This document shows positions 37,458 through 45,988 of a stretch of DNA of 47,983 nt, piece by piece. A model generated the notes under the pieces. The model saw only the letters and a program-made list of their open reading frames with translations, did not search any database and was not told where the DNA came from. Positions within the stretch are counted from its first letter, which is position 1; each line of letters opens with the position of its first letter. This stretch comes from an uncultured SAR92 cluster bacterium (GTDB taxonomy: Bacteria > Pseudomonadota > Gammaproteobacteria > Pseudomonadales > Porticoccaceae), in NCBI GenBank assembly GCA_902596775.1, contig CACJVE010000014.1:1-47983 (forward strand), read 5' to 3'. The position numbers and the translations under genes are program-made.

Positions 37458-38081
37458 TTATATTTCTAACTCTTTATTTGGACGACCTGAGTGAAATCTA
37501 AACTCCGGATCAAAATCACTTATGAGCTTTTTTTCCGCCTCTGCGATTAGATCAATTCTTGCCTCAATATCATCATTACCAGCAACATCGCGCGCCAATT
37601 TTAAATAATCCTGATAGTGTCGAGCCTCTGATTTCAAAAGCTTTGTATAAAAGTCACACAATTCCGTGTCGAGCAAGGGCGCAATCTTTGAAAATCTTTC
37701 ACAAGATCTGGCTTCTATAAATGCTCCAATTATCAGAATATCAACGAGTTGCCCTGAGTCTCCTTTTCTAACAAACTTTCGTAATTCAGCCGCATATCTG
37801 GAGGCGGACACGTTCGAATATGCAATTTTCCTTCGTTTCATAATCGCCGTAACTTGCTCGAAATGTCTCATTTCTTCTCTGACCAAACGTGACATTTTAT
37901 GTATTAGTTCGAAATTGTTTGAATACTTGTGCAATAATTGCATTGCTGAACTTGCCGCTTTTTTTTCACAATTTGCATGATCTATTAATAATATTTCTTG
38001 ATTATTAATAGCTTCTTTTAACCAAGACTCTGGCGTTTCGCATAAAAGAAACTCATTTATTTCTTGAAGAGCAGTTTTCAT
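37458..38081 (-). CDS. miaE: tRNA 2-methylthio-N6-isopentenyladenosine hydroxylase
   Basis: A 207-residue ferritin-like diiron monooxygenase. The ligand set of two ExxH repeats is visible: Glu39 and EEMRH (Glu70, His73), then Glu123 in FIEARSCERF and SEARH (Glu152, His155). It hydroxylates ms2i6A37 to ms2io6A37 in tRNAs reading UNN codons, using O2. It is alone on its strand between gltA and acnB, with 22 bases to the gltA stop. In Salmonella, loss of MiaE blocks growth on succinate, fumarate and malate (established finding), so the location inside TCA genes is suggestive. Length is normal to slightly long. Confidence 0.93.
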   Translation of the reverse strand: MKTALQEINEFLLCETPESWLKEAINNQEILLIDHANCEKKAASSAMQLLHKYSNNFELIHKMSRLVREEMRHFEQVTAIMKRRKIAYSNVSASRYAAELRKFVRKGDSGQLVDILIIGAFIEARSCERFSKIAPLLDTELCDFYTKLLKSEARHYQDYLKLARDVAGNDDIEARIDLIAEAEKKLISDFDPEFRFHSGRPNKELEI

Positions 38082-38308
38082 TAATGATACTCGCAGGATT
38101 ATATTTGTCTAATCACTCAACTGATGTAGTTTATTTTTGAAAATAATGACTATAGATGAGAAATATATCAAAAATACACATGATAAACGTTGAAATATAT
38201 GCGTTTTCCAAAATTTTTTACCCTAGTTTCGCCGTTATCTGTTGTCACTGTGCTAACTTATCTATAACTGCGTCTCTTGAGAGGGTATAATTCATCATCT
38301 TAAGGTAT

Positions 38309-40942
38309 ATGACCAATACATATCGAGCCATGATGCTAGCAGAATATAGAAAACATGTTGAGGAGCGAAAACTTCAAAATATTCCTCCAAAACCACTCAA
38401 TGCTGATCTAACCTCAGGCTTAGTTAGACTGCTCCGAGATCCTCCAGATGGTGAGGAGGAGTATCTCCTTGACTTAATATCGAATCGAGTCCCTCCGGGT
38501 GTGGATGAGGCGGCCTATGTCAAAGCAAGTTTTTTGAGCGCTATCGCTAAAAATAATGAATCCTCACCAATAATTTCTAGAGAGGATGCGGTAAGACTTT
38601 TAGGGCAAATGCTTGGAGGCTATAACGTCGCGACGCTTGTAGAATTACTCGATGATAAGACATTACAGAATCTCGCCTCAGAGCAACTTAAATCGACGAT
38701 ACTCGTTTTTGATGCATTTCATGATGTGGCTGAAAAAGCACAGAGTGGAAATCTATTTGCGATGTCAGTAATCGAATCTTGGGCAAATGCTGAATGGTTT
38801 ACCAACAATGATGAGGTGCCAAGAAGCATAAAAACAATTATTTTCAAATCGAATGGTGAGACAAATACTGATGATCTCTCGCCTGCACAAGATGCTTGGT
38901 CAAGACCAGACATACCATTGCATGCACTCGCAATGTTCAAGATGAAAAGGGATGCATTAAATCCAGACATCCCTGGAGAAATTGGTCCTATCAATCAGAT
39001 TGCAGAAATCAAATCGCATAATTTACCTGTTACTTTCGTGGGCGATGTAGTTGGGACAGGATCATCACGAAAATCTGCAACAAACTCTGTTCTCTGGTTT
39101 TTTGGAGAAGATCTACCTGGAGTCCCTAACAAAAGGTCGGGTGGGATCTGTTTTGGAACAAAAGTAGCACCAATATTTTTTAACACCATGGAAGATGCAG
39201 GTGCTCTGGTTTTTGAAGCCTCCGTTGATGATATTAATCACGGGGATATAATTACGATCTTGCCCTACGATGGGAAAATATTAGATCAGTCGGGAGAAAT
39301 TATCACTGAATTTTCGCATAAGTCAGAGGTAATTTTAGATGAAGTTCGAGCAGGCGGAAGAATCAATCTTATTGTAGGCAGAGGATTAACTCAAAGAGCC
39401 AGAGAGCATCTAAAACTTCCAGCCTCAGAAGTTTTTAGAGAGCCACAATCTGCTGACACGACAAGTAAAGGCTTCACTCTCGCACAAAAAATGGTTGGCA
39501 AGGCATGCGGCAAACCGGGAATCAGACCTGGCACTTATTGCGAACCTCAAATGACTACGGTCGGCTCTCAAGATACAACGGGACCAATGACACGTGATGA
39601 ACTTAAAGACCTTGCGTGTCTTGGATTCTCCGCCGACTTGGTGATGCAATCATTCTGTCATACTGCTGCGTACCCTAAACCCGTTGATATTGAGACTCAG
39701 CACAGTTTGCCTGATTTTATTATGAATCGTGGCGGCGTATCTCTCAGACCTGGCGATGGCATTATCCATAGCTGGTTAAATAGAATGCTTTTGCCCGATA
39801 CAGTTGGCACTGGTGGAGACTCTCATACTCGCTTTCCTATGGGTATTTCATTCCCTGGAGGCTCCGGATTGGTTGCTTTTGCGGCGGCTACAGGTGTTAT
39901 GCCATTGGATATGCCAGAATCGGTGCTTGTTAAATTCTCTGGAAAAATGCAAAAAGGAATTACTCTTCGCGACTTAGTTCATGCCATCCCGTATTACGCA
40001 ATAAAGGAAGGATTGTTAACAGTAGAAAAGAAAGGTAAAAAAAATATCTTTTCAGGACGTATTCTAGAAATTGAAGGTATAGACGATCTCACGGTTGAAC
40101 AAGCGTTCGAACTCTCTGATGCATCAGCTGAACGATCAGCGGCCGGCTGCACCATCAAACTTAGCGAGAAATCAGTGGGTGAATATCTGAAATCTAATAT
40201 TACTTTACTTCAGTGGATGATAAGCGAGGGATATGGAGATATCAGGACGATTCAGAGAAGAATCCAAAAAATGAAAGACTGGCTGGCAGATCCAACTTTG
40301 ATGGAAGCGGATAGTGATGCAGAATACTCTGCCGTGATCTCTATTGATCTAAATGAAATATCAGAACCCATTGTTTGTTGTCCGAATGATCCAGATGATG
40401 CGAAGCTGTTATCTGATGTTGCGGGGGATCAAGTGGACGACGTATTCATAGGATCTTGCATGACTAATATTGGTCATTTCAGAGCTGCAGGAAAACTACT
40501 CGATGAGGCAGATTCGATCAATACCAGGTTTTGGATATGTCCTCCAACACGAATGGATGCTCACACATTAATGGAGGAAGGTTACTACAATATATACGGT
40601 AAGGCCGGCGCCCGGACAGAAATGCCAGGATGCTCTCTTTGTATGGGTAATCAAGCTCGTGTTCTTGCTGGGGCAACAGTACTCTCAACTTCAACCAGAA
40701 ATTTCCCAAATCGACTCGGGGATGGTGCAAATGTGTATCTCACTTCAGCTGAGTTAGCCTCTGTTGGAGGTATTTTAGGACGACTGCCAACATCAGATGA
40801 ATATTTTGCTTATGCTAAAAAGATTGACTCGATGGCGACAGAAATTTACAGGTATATGAACTTCGATCAAATAGCATCTTTTCAGAACGCTGCAGAAAAA
40901 GCAGACACAATCCTGGCTAAAGAAATTGTTGATGTCTCGTAA
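38309..40942 (+). CDS. acnB: aconitate hydratase B
   Basis: An 877-residue AcnB with the B-type order: N-terminal HEAT-like domain (AEYRKHVEERKLQNIPPKP), the swivel domain, then domains 1-3. GGDSHTRFPMGISFPGGSG, IGSCMTNIGHFRAAGKL and PGCSLCMGNQARVLAG supply the Ser/His region and the three [4Fe-4S] Cys ligands. It interconverts citrate and isocitrate. The ATG at 38309 has AAGG just upstream; a start at 38327-38330 would also be compatible with AcnB homologues. The 227-base gap upstream holds no recognisable gene; a possible TTGTCA/TATAAC promoter there (38243-38269) has only a 15-base spacer. Confidence 0.97.
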   Translation: MTNTYRAMMLAEYRKHVEERKLQNIPPKPLNADLTSGLVRLLRDPPDGEEEYLLDLISNRVPPGVDEAAYVKASFLSAIAKNNESSPIISREDAVRLLGQMLGGYNVATLVELLDDKTLQNLASEQLKSTILVFDAFHDVAEKAQSGNLFAMSVIESWANAEWFTNNDEVPRSIKTIIFKSNGETNTDDLSPAQDAWSRPDIPLHALAMFKMKRDALNPDIPGEIGPINQIAEIKSHNLPVTFVGDVVGTGSSRKSATNSVLWFFGEDLPGVPNKRSGGICFGTKVAPIFFNTMEDAGALVFEASVDDINHGDIITILPYDGKILDQSGEIITEFSHKSEVILDEVRAGGRINLIVGRGLTQRAREHLKLPASEVFREPQSADTTSKGFTLAQKMVGKACGKPGIRPGTYCEPQMTTVGSQDTTGPMTRDELKDLACLGFSADLVMQSFCHTAAYPKPVDIETQHSLPDFIMNRGGVSLRPGDGIIHSWLNRMLLPDTVGTGGDSHTRFPMGISFPGGSGLVAFAAATGVMPLDMPESVLVKFSGKMQKGITLRDLVHAIPYYAIKEGLLTVEKKGKKNIFSGRILEIEGIDDLTVEQAFELSDASAERSAAGCTIKLSEKSVGEYLKSNITLLQWMISEGYGDIRTIQRRIQKMKDWLADPTLMEADSDAEYSAVISIDLNEISEPIVCCPNDPDDAKLLSDVAGDQVDDVFIGSCMTNIGHFRAAGKLLDEADSINTRFWICPPTRMDAHTLMEEGYYNIYGKAGARTEMPGCSLCMGNQARVLAGATVLSTSTRNFPNRLGDGANVYLTSAELASVGGILGRLPTSDEYFAYAKKIDSMATEIYRYMNFDQIASFQNAAEKADTILAKEIVDVS

Positions 40943-40949
40943 TACTGAG

Positions 40950-41864
40950 CTATTCAGAAATCTCGTTTTTAGCGAGCAATAATGCTCCGATAACGCCACT
41001 ATCATTGGATAGGTGGGCTGGGACTATAAACTTATCAGGGGGCAAATTTTGCTCTAAATAGGATCCCATCAAGAACTTATAATTCTGTCTTATTTTTTTA
41101 AATAGGCATCTGCGGTTCATAACACCACCGCCAAGTATGATTTTGTCAGGCCGATAATTTAGAGTGAGATTCACGCATAATACACCTAGGTAGTATCCCT
41201 CGATATCCCATGCCATATGATCATCGGGGATTTCTTCTGGATTTTTACCCCACCTTTTCTCTATGCTAGGACCGGAGGCAAAGCCCTCTAAACAATTATT
41301 GTGAAAATCACAAACTCCTACAAACTCTTTATCAAATGGATGTCTCGGAACAAGTTGGTGACCACTTTCAAAATGACTTATTCCTTTTGCCACATTACCC
41401 CCCATATAAACTGAAACACCAATACCAGTGCCAACAGTCACGTATGCAAAGTTTTCATAACTTTTTGCGGCTCCTAGTTCAAATTCTGAGCGTGCAGCAA
41501 CATTCACATCGGTATCAAATGCGGAGGGTGCTTGAAAGAATTTCTTGAAAAAACCCAACACATTAATATTAGACCAGCCTTGCTTGGGAGTAGTTTCTAT
41601 ATATCCGTATCTGGTTGATTCCCTGCTTATCTGAGCGGGACCAAAACACCCAATCCCTATTGATGAAATACACCGAATATCACTCTGACAGGATAAAAGG
41701 AAATCCCTAACTTGGTTCAGGGTTTCTTTTGGGGATGAAGTATCAATCGATTTCGAGCGAAGAATTTTTAAATCTTGAGTGGCAACCGCGCACTTGAATT
41801 TAGTGCCGCCTCCTTCAATTCCAGCTAACAAAGCGATGGAATCGGAGTTCAATGACTTCAACAT
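40950..41864 (-). CDS. ROK family fructokinase
   Basis: A 304-residue sugar kinase. AGIEGGGTKFKCAVA is the phosphate-1 motif and VTVGTGIGVSVYMGG the phosphate-2 motif. The zinc-binding region GHQLVPRHPFDKEFVGVCDF runs into HNNCLEGFASGPSIEKRWG, which is characteristic of ROK fructokinases (ScrK/GmuE type) and differs from NagK. It likely phosphorylates fructose to fructose 6-phosphate with ATP. Its start is 3 bases after the nfuA stop, so it is probably co-transcribed with nfuA, an unexpected pairing. A sugar-porter gene lies 2.6 kb away on the other strand. Confidence 0.85.
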   Translation of the reverse strand: MLKSLNSDSIALLAGIEGGGTKFKCAVATQDLKILRSKSIDTSSPKETLNQVRDFLLSCQSDIRCISSIGIGCFGPAQISRESTRYGYIETTPKQGWSNINVLGFFKKFFQAPSAFDTDVNVAARSEFELGAAKSYENFAYVTVGTGIGVSVYMGGNVAKGISHFESGHQLVPRHPFDKEFVGVCDFHNNCLEGFASGPSIEKRWGKNPEEIPDDHMAWDIEGYYLGVLCVNLTLNYRPDKIILGGGVMNRRCLFKKIRQNYKFLMGSYLEQNLPPDKFIVPAHLSNDSGVIGALLLAKNEISE

Positions 41865-41867
41865 GCA

Positions 41868-42449
41868 TCACATGTAGGCGTTGGAAGTATCTGAATGATC
41901 AGTAACATCTCTTACGCCCGTTAGCTCAGGAATTTTCTCCATAAGAGTTTTCTCAACCCCTTGCTTGAGCGTCAAATCAACGGCAGAGCAACCCTGACAA
42001 CCGCCTCCAAATTCAAGTATTGCAAACCCATCATCTATTTCTGCAAGTGAGACCACGCCGCCATGGGCAGCTAAACTTGGATTAATTTCGTTATACAAAA
42101 CATAATTAACGCGATCTTCAACTGGGCTGTCATCTGTCACATTGGGAAGTCTTGAATTTGGAGCTCTAATTGTTAGCTGTCCACCAAACTTATCAGCTGA
42201 GTAGTCAACTACTGCATCCTCTAAAAAAGGTATACTTCTTTGCTCGTAGTAGGCATTGAATTTCTCGTAATTAATAACAACATCATCCTCTATCCTCTCA
42301 CCGGGCCTACTGTATGCGATACAGGTCTCGGCTTTTGGCGTTCCTGGATCAGAAACAAACATCCTTATACCTATATCTTCGCAATTCTGTTTTTCCAATA
42401 ATCCAAATAAGTACTCTTGTGCGGATTCTGTGACTTTTACATTGATCAT
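41868..42449 (-). CDS. nfuA: Fe/S biogenesis protein NfuA
   Basis: A 193-residue two-domain NfuA: an N-terminal degenerate A-type scaffold domain (IGIRMFVSDPGTPKAETCIA) and a C-terminal Nfu domain with CQGC at 151-154 in FGGGCQGCSAVDLTLKQGVE. It carries and delivers [4Fe-4S] clusters, with aconitase B among its known clients in E. coli-type systems. acnB is about 1 kb away, converging on the ROK-nfuA unit. The length matches the E. coli protein closely. Confidence 0.95.
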   Translation of the reverse strand: MINVKVTESAQEYLFGLLEKQNCEDIGIRMFVSDPGTPKAETCIAYSRPGERIEDDVVINYEKFNAYYEQRSIPFLEDAVVDYSADKFGGQLTIRAPNSRLPNVTDDSPVEDRVNYVLYNEINPSLAAHGGVVSLAEIDDGFAILEFGGGCQGCSAVDLTLKQGVEKTLMEKIPELTGVRDVTDHSDTSNAYM

Positions 42450-42562
42450 TTGTGAGGCTAATCCTTTAAATAATGCTTAATTACGTAAACTTTTAAGAAA
42501 AGATTATATAAAACCGACTCTTTAGGCAAATGATATATGGTTAAGCTTTAAATGATAGCTAA

Positions 42563-44338
42563 TTATCTCGCGAAATCTTCAACAGAAAACTCATCAAAAG
42601 ACTCTACCTCATTCAAAATCCCATCAAGATATGAAGCGTTTCTTGTCAAAATTTGAGATGCAAAAAATTTAGCAGTAGATATTTTTTGAAAAAGATATCT
42701 TTCACTAGATCCGTTATTTATCTGTGTTAATGCGCTAAAAGCAAGCTTTGTTAACAACCAATAAGCAACCGAATTACCAAATAACATCATCTGATTGAAT
42801 GCAACGTAACTGGCTTTTTCAGGACTACTCAAAAGGTGATCAAGCGCCTGCTCGCATTGGGAAATTGTTTTTGTTAATAATTCTAATAATTGACCAAGAT
42901 CTCCACCCATTTCTGAGTATTTTTGACAATCAAGCCTCATTTCATTGATTAATTTAGATAAAGCTTCTCCACCGTCTCTTAATGACTTTCTACCGACAAA
43001 ATCAAGAGCTTGTATGCCATTTGTTCCCTCGTATATCGGCAAAATACGTGCATCTCTCATATATTGCGCAGCACCAGTTTCCTCTACAAAACCCATGCCA
43101 CCATGCACTTGGACACCCAAAGACGTTATTTCCATTGACGCCTCGGTGCACCAACCTTTTACAAGTGGAGTCATTACTTCAACTATTTGCAAGTCAAAAG
43201 AATCCTCATGACCGAAAGGTCGATGTTTAGACCGATCTTCAGCTGCAATGGTAAAAAAGGACATTGCCCTCCCACCCTCAGTAAGGGCTCTCATGGTATG
43301 CAACATTCTCTTAACATCAGGATGATGAATAATAGGTGATCTACCCTCCGCATCCGCCGACTGCCCTTGTAATCTTTGTTCAGCGAATGATACAGCTTGC
43401 TGGTATGCTCGCTCACCTACTGCAACGCCTTGATGCCCTACCGAGAGCCTCGCATTATTCATCATGCTGAACATACACATTAAACCTTTATTTTCCGGGC
43501 CAACCAGGTATCCCACAGCACCTCCGCTATCGCCATAAATCATCGTGCAGGTTGGACTTCCATGAATTCCTAATTTCCTCTCGATACCTGCAACCTTTAC
43601 GTCATTTCTTCTACCCAAAGACCCATCAGAATTAACCAAATATTTTGGAACAAGAAACATCGATATGCCTTGAGTTCCCTCTGGGGCATCTGGGAGTCTT
43701 GCCAAAACAAGGTGGATGATATTTTCAGTCTGATCATGCTCACCCCAGGTGATATAAATCTTTTGACCGGTTAGCAGGTAGTGGTCATCATTCGGCACCG
43801 CTTTGCACTTTATAGTCGATAAATCAGAACCAGCTTGAGGCTCTGTTAGATTCATCGTGCCTGACCAAGATCCATTTGTAAGGTGAGTCAAAAAGAGTTG
43901 CTTTTGTAAGTCAGTTCCATAGAGGGATAATGCATGGATAACTCCTTTTGTTAAAAGAGGGAGCAAACTTAAGCTCATATTAGCTGACTGAAGCATTTCT
44001 TGAACGGCCAAGTCAACAACTCCTGGAAATCCTGAGCCATCATAATCTTTTGAACCACCAAGTCCTGTCCATCCAGCCTGAGACATCTGGGCTCCAAGAC
44101 CTTTTATCACCGGTGCGATCTGCACTTCACCATTGTTCAATCGTGTTCCCTGTTGATCGGTCTCCAGATTTGTGGGAGCAATAATATTCTCAAAAAACTT
44201 AGCAGCCTCTGGAAGGATTGCTTCGACCATTTCCATTCCAACCTCTTCATAACCAGGCAACTCTGCGTGTGAATCGTAATTAACCAAGTACTTCAAAAGA
44301 AACATGAATTCATTTAGTGGTGCTTTATAGGCCGACAT
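42563..44338 (-). CDS. acyl-CoA dehydrogenase, large (about 600-residue) type
   Basis: A 591-residue ACAD of the long class with a C-terminal extension. NLTEPQAGSDLSTIKCKA is the FAD loop, TGQKIYITWGEHD follows, and RMLHTMRALTEGGRAMSF lies in the helical domain. VQVHGGMGFVEE, then LPIYEGTNGIQALDFVGRK, holds the MCAD-type catalytic Glu. An additional helical domain of about 110 residues ends the protein. Such enzymes work on medium- to long-chain saturated acyl-CoA in marine and Pseudomonas-like bacteria (family knowledge). It is single in its operon, and a palindrome lies 46 bases before its ATG. Confidence 0.92.
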   Translation of the reverse strand: MSAYKAPLNEFMFLLKYLVNYDSHAELPGYEEVGMEMVEAILPEAAKFFENIIAPTNLETDQQGTRLNNGEVQIAPVIKGLGAQMSQAGWTGLGGSKDYDGSGFPGVVDLAVQEMLQSANMSLSLLPLLTKGVIHALSLYGTDLQKQLFLTHLTNGSWSGTMNLTEPQAGSDLSTIKCKAVPNDDHYLLTGQKIYITWGEHDQTENIIHLVLARLPDAPEGTQGISMFLVPKYLVNSDGSLGRRNDVKVAGIERKLGIHGSPTCTMIYGDSGGAVGYLVGPENKGLMCMFSMMNNARLSVGHQGVAVGERAYQQAVSFAEQRLQGQSADAEGRSPIIHHPDVKRMLHTMRALTEGGRAMSFFTIAAEDRSKHRPFGHEDSFDLQIVEVMTPLVKGWCTEASMEITSLGVQVHGGMGFVEETGAAQYMRDARILPIYEGTNGIQALDFVGRKSLRDGGEALSKLINEMRLDCQKYSEMGGDLGQLLELLTKTISQCEQALDHLLSSPEKASYVAFNQMMLFGNSVAYWLLTKLAFSALTQINNGSSERYLFQKISTAKFFASQILTRNASYLDGILNEVESFDEFSVEDFAR

Positions 44339-44383
44339 GTCAACACTTCCAATTAGATTTTTGTTTAGTCTGATCTTTTACAT

Positions 44384-44395
44384 TTTACGTGTAAA
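44384..44395. promoter_or_regulatory. small palindrome, possible operator
   Basis: TTTAC-GT-GTAAA is a perfect 5+5 inverted repeat in the divergent gap between the large ACAD and the sugar-porter gene. It is TetR-operator-like in size but short enough to arise by chance in AT-rich DNA. Confidence 0.25.
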
Positions 44396-44510
44396 CACAA
44401 AGTTATGACTAGGCAGTTCAAGACATAAAATCCTTAGCCTTTTATTCCAATTCACGATAAAGTTATTGCTATTGTAGCTCAATAACAATTATGTAATCGG
44501 GGTAAGTGTT

Positions 44511-45911
44511 TTGGAAGATTCGAAAGAAAATAGAATATTTTTTATAATTTTTATTAGTATTGTCGCTACGATTGGTGGATTTTTATTCGGCTTTGATAGC
44601 GGTGTCATTAATGGGACAGTAGATGGACTCCAAAAAGCGTTCAATTCAGATTCAGTTGGGACTGGTTTTAATGTAGCGAGCATGTTACTTGGATGCGCTA
44701 TTGGTGCATTTTTTGCCGGCAGACTGGCTGACTTATATGGTAGAAGATCTCTCCTAATTGTCTCATCAATATTATTTTTAGTTAGCGCTTGGGGCTCAGG
44801 AATTGCTGATAATTCAATAGAGTTCATCGTATACAGAATGCTTGGAGGGCTCGCCGTTGGAGCAGCTTCGGTGATGGCTCCCGCTTATATCAGTGAAATA
44901 GCACCTGCTTCGTATCGAGGTATGTTAACTACCATTCAGCAAGTGGCGATAATCTCGGGATTGTTCATCGCATTTGTTAGCAATTATTCGCTTGCCAATC
45001 TGGCAGGTGCTTCTACTGAAAAATTTTGGCTTGATTATGAAGCATGGAGGTGGATGTTTTGGATTGAAATAGGCCCTGCTGCGCTTTTCTTTGTAATGTT
45101 GCTTTTTATCCCAGAAAGCCCAAGATTTTTAGTTGTCAGAGGTCATGATCATTCGGCTCGTAATGTTTTAACTAAACTATATGGAAGTACGGAGGCTGAA
45201 CAAAAATTACTGGAAATAAAACAATCATTGTCTGATAGCTTTGATCGACCTAAACTCTCAGATCTCAAGAATCCAAGTGGAACAGTCAGATCAATTGTTT
45301 GGATCGGAATTGGCTTGGCAACTTTCCAACAACTGGTAGGAATTAACGTTGTTTTTTATTACGGCGCGGTCTTATGGCAAGCTGTCGGTTTTTCTGAATC
45401 AGATGCATTGTTAATCAATATAATAAGTGGTGCTGTGAGTATTGGTGCATGTGTTTTGACAATCCTAGTAATTGATAAAATTGGCAGAAAACCGCTTCTC
45501 CAGTGGGGATCGGTTGGAATGGCAATTACACTTAGTTTAATGGTTATCTCATTTGCAAATTCATCGACCGATGCGAGCGGTAATTTAGAGATGGGTGATT
45601 GGGGATCCGTTGCCCTCGTGGCTGCAAATTCATATGTTTTTTTCTTTAACATGAGTTGGGGTCCTGTTATGTGGGTAATGCTTGGTGAAATGTTTCCTAA
45701 TCAAATAAGAGGGTCTGGATTAGCGGTAAGCGGACTTTTTCAATGGGGCTCAAACTTCTTAATTACAATGACCTTCCCGATACTCCTCGCCGGAATTGGC
45801 CTTGCAGGTGCTTATGGAATTTATGCCTTCAGTGCAATTATCTCGGCCCTATTTGTTATGAAATTTGTATATGAAACCAAAGGAATTGAATTAGAAGATA
45901 TGAAGGGATAA
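44511..45911 (+). CDS. MFS sugar transporter (sugar-porter family)
   Basis: A 466-residue inner-membrane proton symporter with 12 predicted helices and the family's signatures: GGFLFGFDSGVINGT in helix 1, GRLADLYGRR in loop 2-3, PESPRFL after helix 6, QQLVGINVVFYYGAVLW in helix 7, and DKIGRKPLL in loop 8-9. Similar to xylose, glucose and fructose symporters (XylE/GLUT-type); the actual sugar is not resolved. The start is TTG with GGGGT upstream. It is divergent from the large ACAD. A fructokinase nearby is a plausible partner (inference). Confidence 0.92.
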   Translation: MEDSKENRIFFIIFISIVATIGGFLFGFDSGVINGTVDGLQKAFNSDSVGTGFNVASMLLGCAIGAFFAGRLADLYGRRSLLIVSSILFLVSAWGSGIADNSIEFIVYRMLGGLAVGAASVMAPAYISEIAPASYRGMLTTIQQVAIISGLFIAFVSNYSLANLAGASTEKFWLDYEAWRWMFWIEIGPAALFFVMLLFIPESPRFLVVRGHDHSARNVLTKLYGSTEAEQKLLEIKQSLSDSFDRPKLSDLKNPSGTVRSIVWIGIGLATFQQLVGINVVFYYGAVLWQAVGFSESDALLINIISGAVSIGACVLTILVIDKIGRKPLLQWGSVGMAITLSLMVISFANSSTDASGNLEMGDWGSVALVAANSYVFFFNMSWGPVMWVMLGEMFPNQIRGSGLAVSGLFQWGSNFLITMTFPILLAGIGLAGAYGIYAFSAIISALFVMKFVYETKGIELEDMKG

Positions 45912-45988
45912 AAATAAGAGGTTTCGGATAAGACAACAGTGATTCGCTGTTTACTAAAATAATAAGATAAATTAAAAAGGGGAACATT

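Noticed and set aside
37446-37459. A gltA terminator, GTCCCGGAC followed by TTTTT
   Set aside because: The possible stem leaves a one-base loop, which cannot fold; the T run alone is not enough.
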